Assembly (NCBI GenBank): GCA_037447655.1 | Contig: JBBHKE010001275.1 | Coordinates: 186,001 to 250,000 of the forward strand | DNA from: Zygnema cylindricum | Lineage: Eukaryota; Streptophyta; Zygnematophyceae; Zygnematales; Zygnemataceae | Length of the DNA stretch: 64,000 bases | Reading direction: 5' to 3' | Shown here: piece after piece, positions 61,977 through 64,000 of the stretch | How positions within the stretch are numbered: position 1 is the stretch's first letter | Layout: the number at the start of each line of letters is the position of its first letter | Translations under genes and position numbers: made by a program | The notes under the pieces: generated by a model | Seen by the model: only the letters and a program-made list of their open reading frames with translations | What the model was told of the DNA's origin: nothing | The model's database searches: none

Positions 61977-62679
61977 TATCAATCAGACAGCTTATCCACG
62001 AGTCTTGCAACAAGGGCAAAAACAAAACCACTCTTTCCCCACTTTAAAACATACAAAGGTGCAGCACCACATCATCTTTTGCATAACATCATGAAAAGGT
62101 GATGTTGTACAATTCCACTAAGGCACAAAACCATAGAAAGCAAAATACAAACAGCCACTAGAAACAAAAATGGAATCAACCATATATTAAACCAGTCACC
62201 AAATAAAGAAAGAAATTTTACATAGACGTCTGTGCAAAGCCTGGTTCCAACTGAGCACAAAAGTCCTTCGAATAAATGTTTGTAGACTAAGTTCTTCCCG
62301 CCTACTCTTAGCCATATTGGCAGCAAATGGGTAAAGATAAACGATATCCAGAATCGTGAAAAAATAGTTCATCATAATCCACTCAAAAACATATCAATAA
62401 AATGGCTGAACAAGACTACACTACATATGTACAAGCCTCCTCACCACGACAGGGACACACTATATTTGCGATCCCAGATAACCCCACATATACATATCTA
62501 TTCACAATTTTTCCGGACCTACTTTCAGGAGCCTCTTTAGCCGTCTTAACACCGACTTGTGTTGACCATTAACGTTAGTTAGGGTTTGACACTGTGGGTG
62601 ACACTGAGTGACACAGTGAATGACACAGTGACACAGTGAGTGACACTGACTAACTGCCGAAGACCCGCATGAAAAACTG
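61977..62679. other. Intergenic, with short minisatellite
   Basis: No gene is supported. Between about 62590 and 62652 a GTGACACAGT-like unit of roughly ten bases is repeated six to seven times with small changes, next to the 3' end of the - strand gene. Confidence 0.6.
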
Positions 62680-63147
62680 TCAAACTAGTTGCCATTCTTC
62701 CTCTTCATGGGCTACTACCTCTTTTGGTGCCTCGTCAGCAAACTGAGGAGAACTGCTTTGAGCTCCCTCGTCAGCCGGTGAATCCCCTCGTCTCCCTACG
62801 GTAAACATTGGGGCTCCTTTGGAACCCTTGGCCAATTCTGCGGCTCTTTCACAGAAGTCCTCTAAGTCTTCTGCAGAAAGCGGCAGTGTCACAAGCAGTA
62901 CTAGTATTAGTATTGGTATTAGTATTAAGTAGTACTTAGCCTTTACTATCAGAACCTTTCCCTAATTCACGAACTTTCAACAAAACAAGTAGGTAACAAG
63001 ATTGCCTAAAGGGATTCAATAATGTAAGCAGTATGATGGAAAAGCAGCAGTATGAGCTCTTACTATCAGAACCTTTCCCTGAACCATCAATCTTAACAAA
63101 ATAAGGAGGTGAAGAGTGATTTGTCAAACAAATTTCGAAAATTCCAA
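62680..63147 (-). CDS. 3' exons of an unidentified gene (partial)
   Basis: I propose a last exon at 62870-62680 after a good acceptor (TTTCTGCAG), encoding DLEDFCERAAELAKGSKGAP and ending EVVAHEEEEWQLV before TGA. Upstream exons may be 63005-62947 and 63147-63065. Each ends in the same GGTTCTGATA next to a GT donor and encodes GKGSD, so they look like a duplicated exon. The acidic C-terminus and the splice signals argue for a real gene, but I do not recognise the family. Earlier exons were not found and probably lie to the right. The exon choice is uncertain. Confidence 0.4.
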
Positions 63148-64000
63148 CTGCAGAAGAGGCTAAAAGTGTTATAATCTCGTTATTACATGCCATTGTAAGA
63201 CCGAGGATCTACAGGCATACCAAGTAAAGTAAGCAGTACGATGATAAGCAGAAAGAAAACCCCAGCAGTACGAGCTCTTAAACCAGAATATTTCCTTAAA
63301 CCATCAACTTTAAATAAAAATAAGAAGGCAGTAATGAACAATTGCCTAACGGGATCTCAAAGTACTTCAATTGCTGGAAGAAAAGAGGCTGGAAGCTTTA
63401 AGAAATATTTCAACATCTTTATGAAATGCATTTTTAAGACTAAAAATTACAAGTGTGTGTGTGTACCAGAAAAAGTAAAGTAATTAGTATGATAATAAGG
63501 TGTATCACAAGCAAAACTAGCTTTTGCTATTGGAATCCACAGTACTATCATGACAAATGCAAGGAGAAGACAGTTCTAACATTTATCCATAAAGTATCTT
63601 TAAAACCTCTTCAATGCAGGCAAGGGCGAGAGTTTTGAAGGAAAAAAAAACACCTTGAGTCTTGCAGTAAAAGCCAAGAGCTAAAGAGGGGTCCATGGCC
63701 TCTAAAGGCATCTTTCTCGGCACTCTGTCACGACAACAAAAACGCCGTCAGCTCAGAGAGTGTGCTCCCGAACTTTGAGTCTGTCATAACAAACTCGCTG
63801 CTAACATCTTGCTGTTTACCTCTATTTGCAAGAAGATAAGACCAGACATAGCGTGTGTAAACGACGGCATTTGGACATAGTTATTGTTCTTATCTAAGAG
63901 GCGCCAATGACTTAGATGACACTAAGCAAAATCTCCAACAGACATAAAAAGCTGTCGTGAACCTGTCATTACAAGAGGCAGAAGGGGCAAAAAGTGAAAC
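63148..64000. other. Probable introns and upstream part of the right-end gene
   Basis: A third, decayed copy of the exon repeat lies at about 63278-63340 (- strand reads a KVDGLRKYS-like segment after a TTAG acceptor). A possible exon on - near 63660-63790 has AG before it but cannot be confirmed. No other gene is visible. Confidence 0.3.

Overview
The window looks like nuclear DNA of a land plant. Its genes have many short exons with GT-AG introns, and its glycoside hydrolase family 1 (GH1) genes have a plant-type exon layout. About two thirds of it is nested LTR retrotransposons. I cannot name the species. A seedless plant (bryophyte-like) is a guess resting mainly on the retrotransposon types.

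Layout. (1) About 1-8257 and 49583-57960 form a large inverted repeat. Each arm carries a complete 15-exon GH1 beta-glucosidase gene: 551 aa on + at 49-7459 and 574 aa on - at 50387-57914. The genes converge on a central block of about 41 kb. (2) About 10400-16111, continued at 28337-28620, is a decayed Ty3/gypsy element on the - strand. Its order is gag, CCHC knuckle, aspartic protease, a C5-cytosine DNA methyltransferase domain, then reverse transcriptase (RT). This methyltransferase-carrying retrotransposon is the most unusual system here. (3) 16112-28336 is a tandem LTR-internal-LTR-internal-LTR array of a Ty1/copia family (- strand) sitting in the gag of that gypsy element. (4) 30870-47406 is a three-level nest on +: copia element C (target-site duplication, TSD, AGTAG) contains copia element D (34830-44690, TSD GACGA), which contains a young non-coding LTR element E (36006-39653, TSD GGCAC). 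(5) Two hAT-type MITEs (31760-32137 and 48822-49185) have 8-bp TSDs, and a third MITE candidate lies at 61521-61976. (6) To the right are a probably plastid-targeted family 2 glycosyltransferase gene (58967-60361, +) and 3' exons of an unidentified - strand gene (62680-63147).

How it fits together. The living genes appear to be the two GH1 copies, the glycosyltransferase and perhaps the right-end gene. Every transposon reading frame is broken. The LTR elements share unusual features. Families A/B/D and E have a primer-binding site matching the anticodon arm of initiator tRNA-Met rather than its 3' end. The A/B/D-type LTRs also share a tRNA-like T-arm/B-box module and a hairpin whose stem changes in a compensatory way between copies. 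Exon joins, LTR ends and TSDs were read by eye from the sequence. Family assignments come from recognised motifs, not from database searches.
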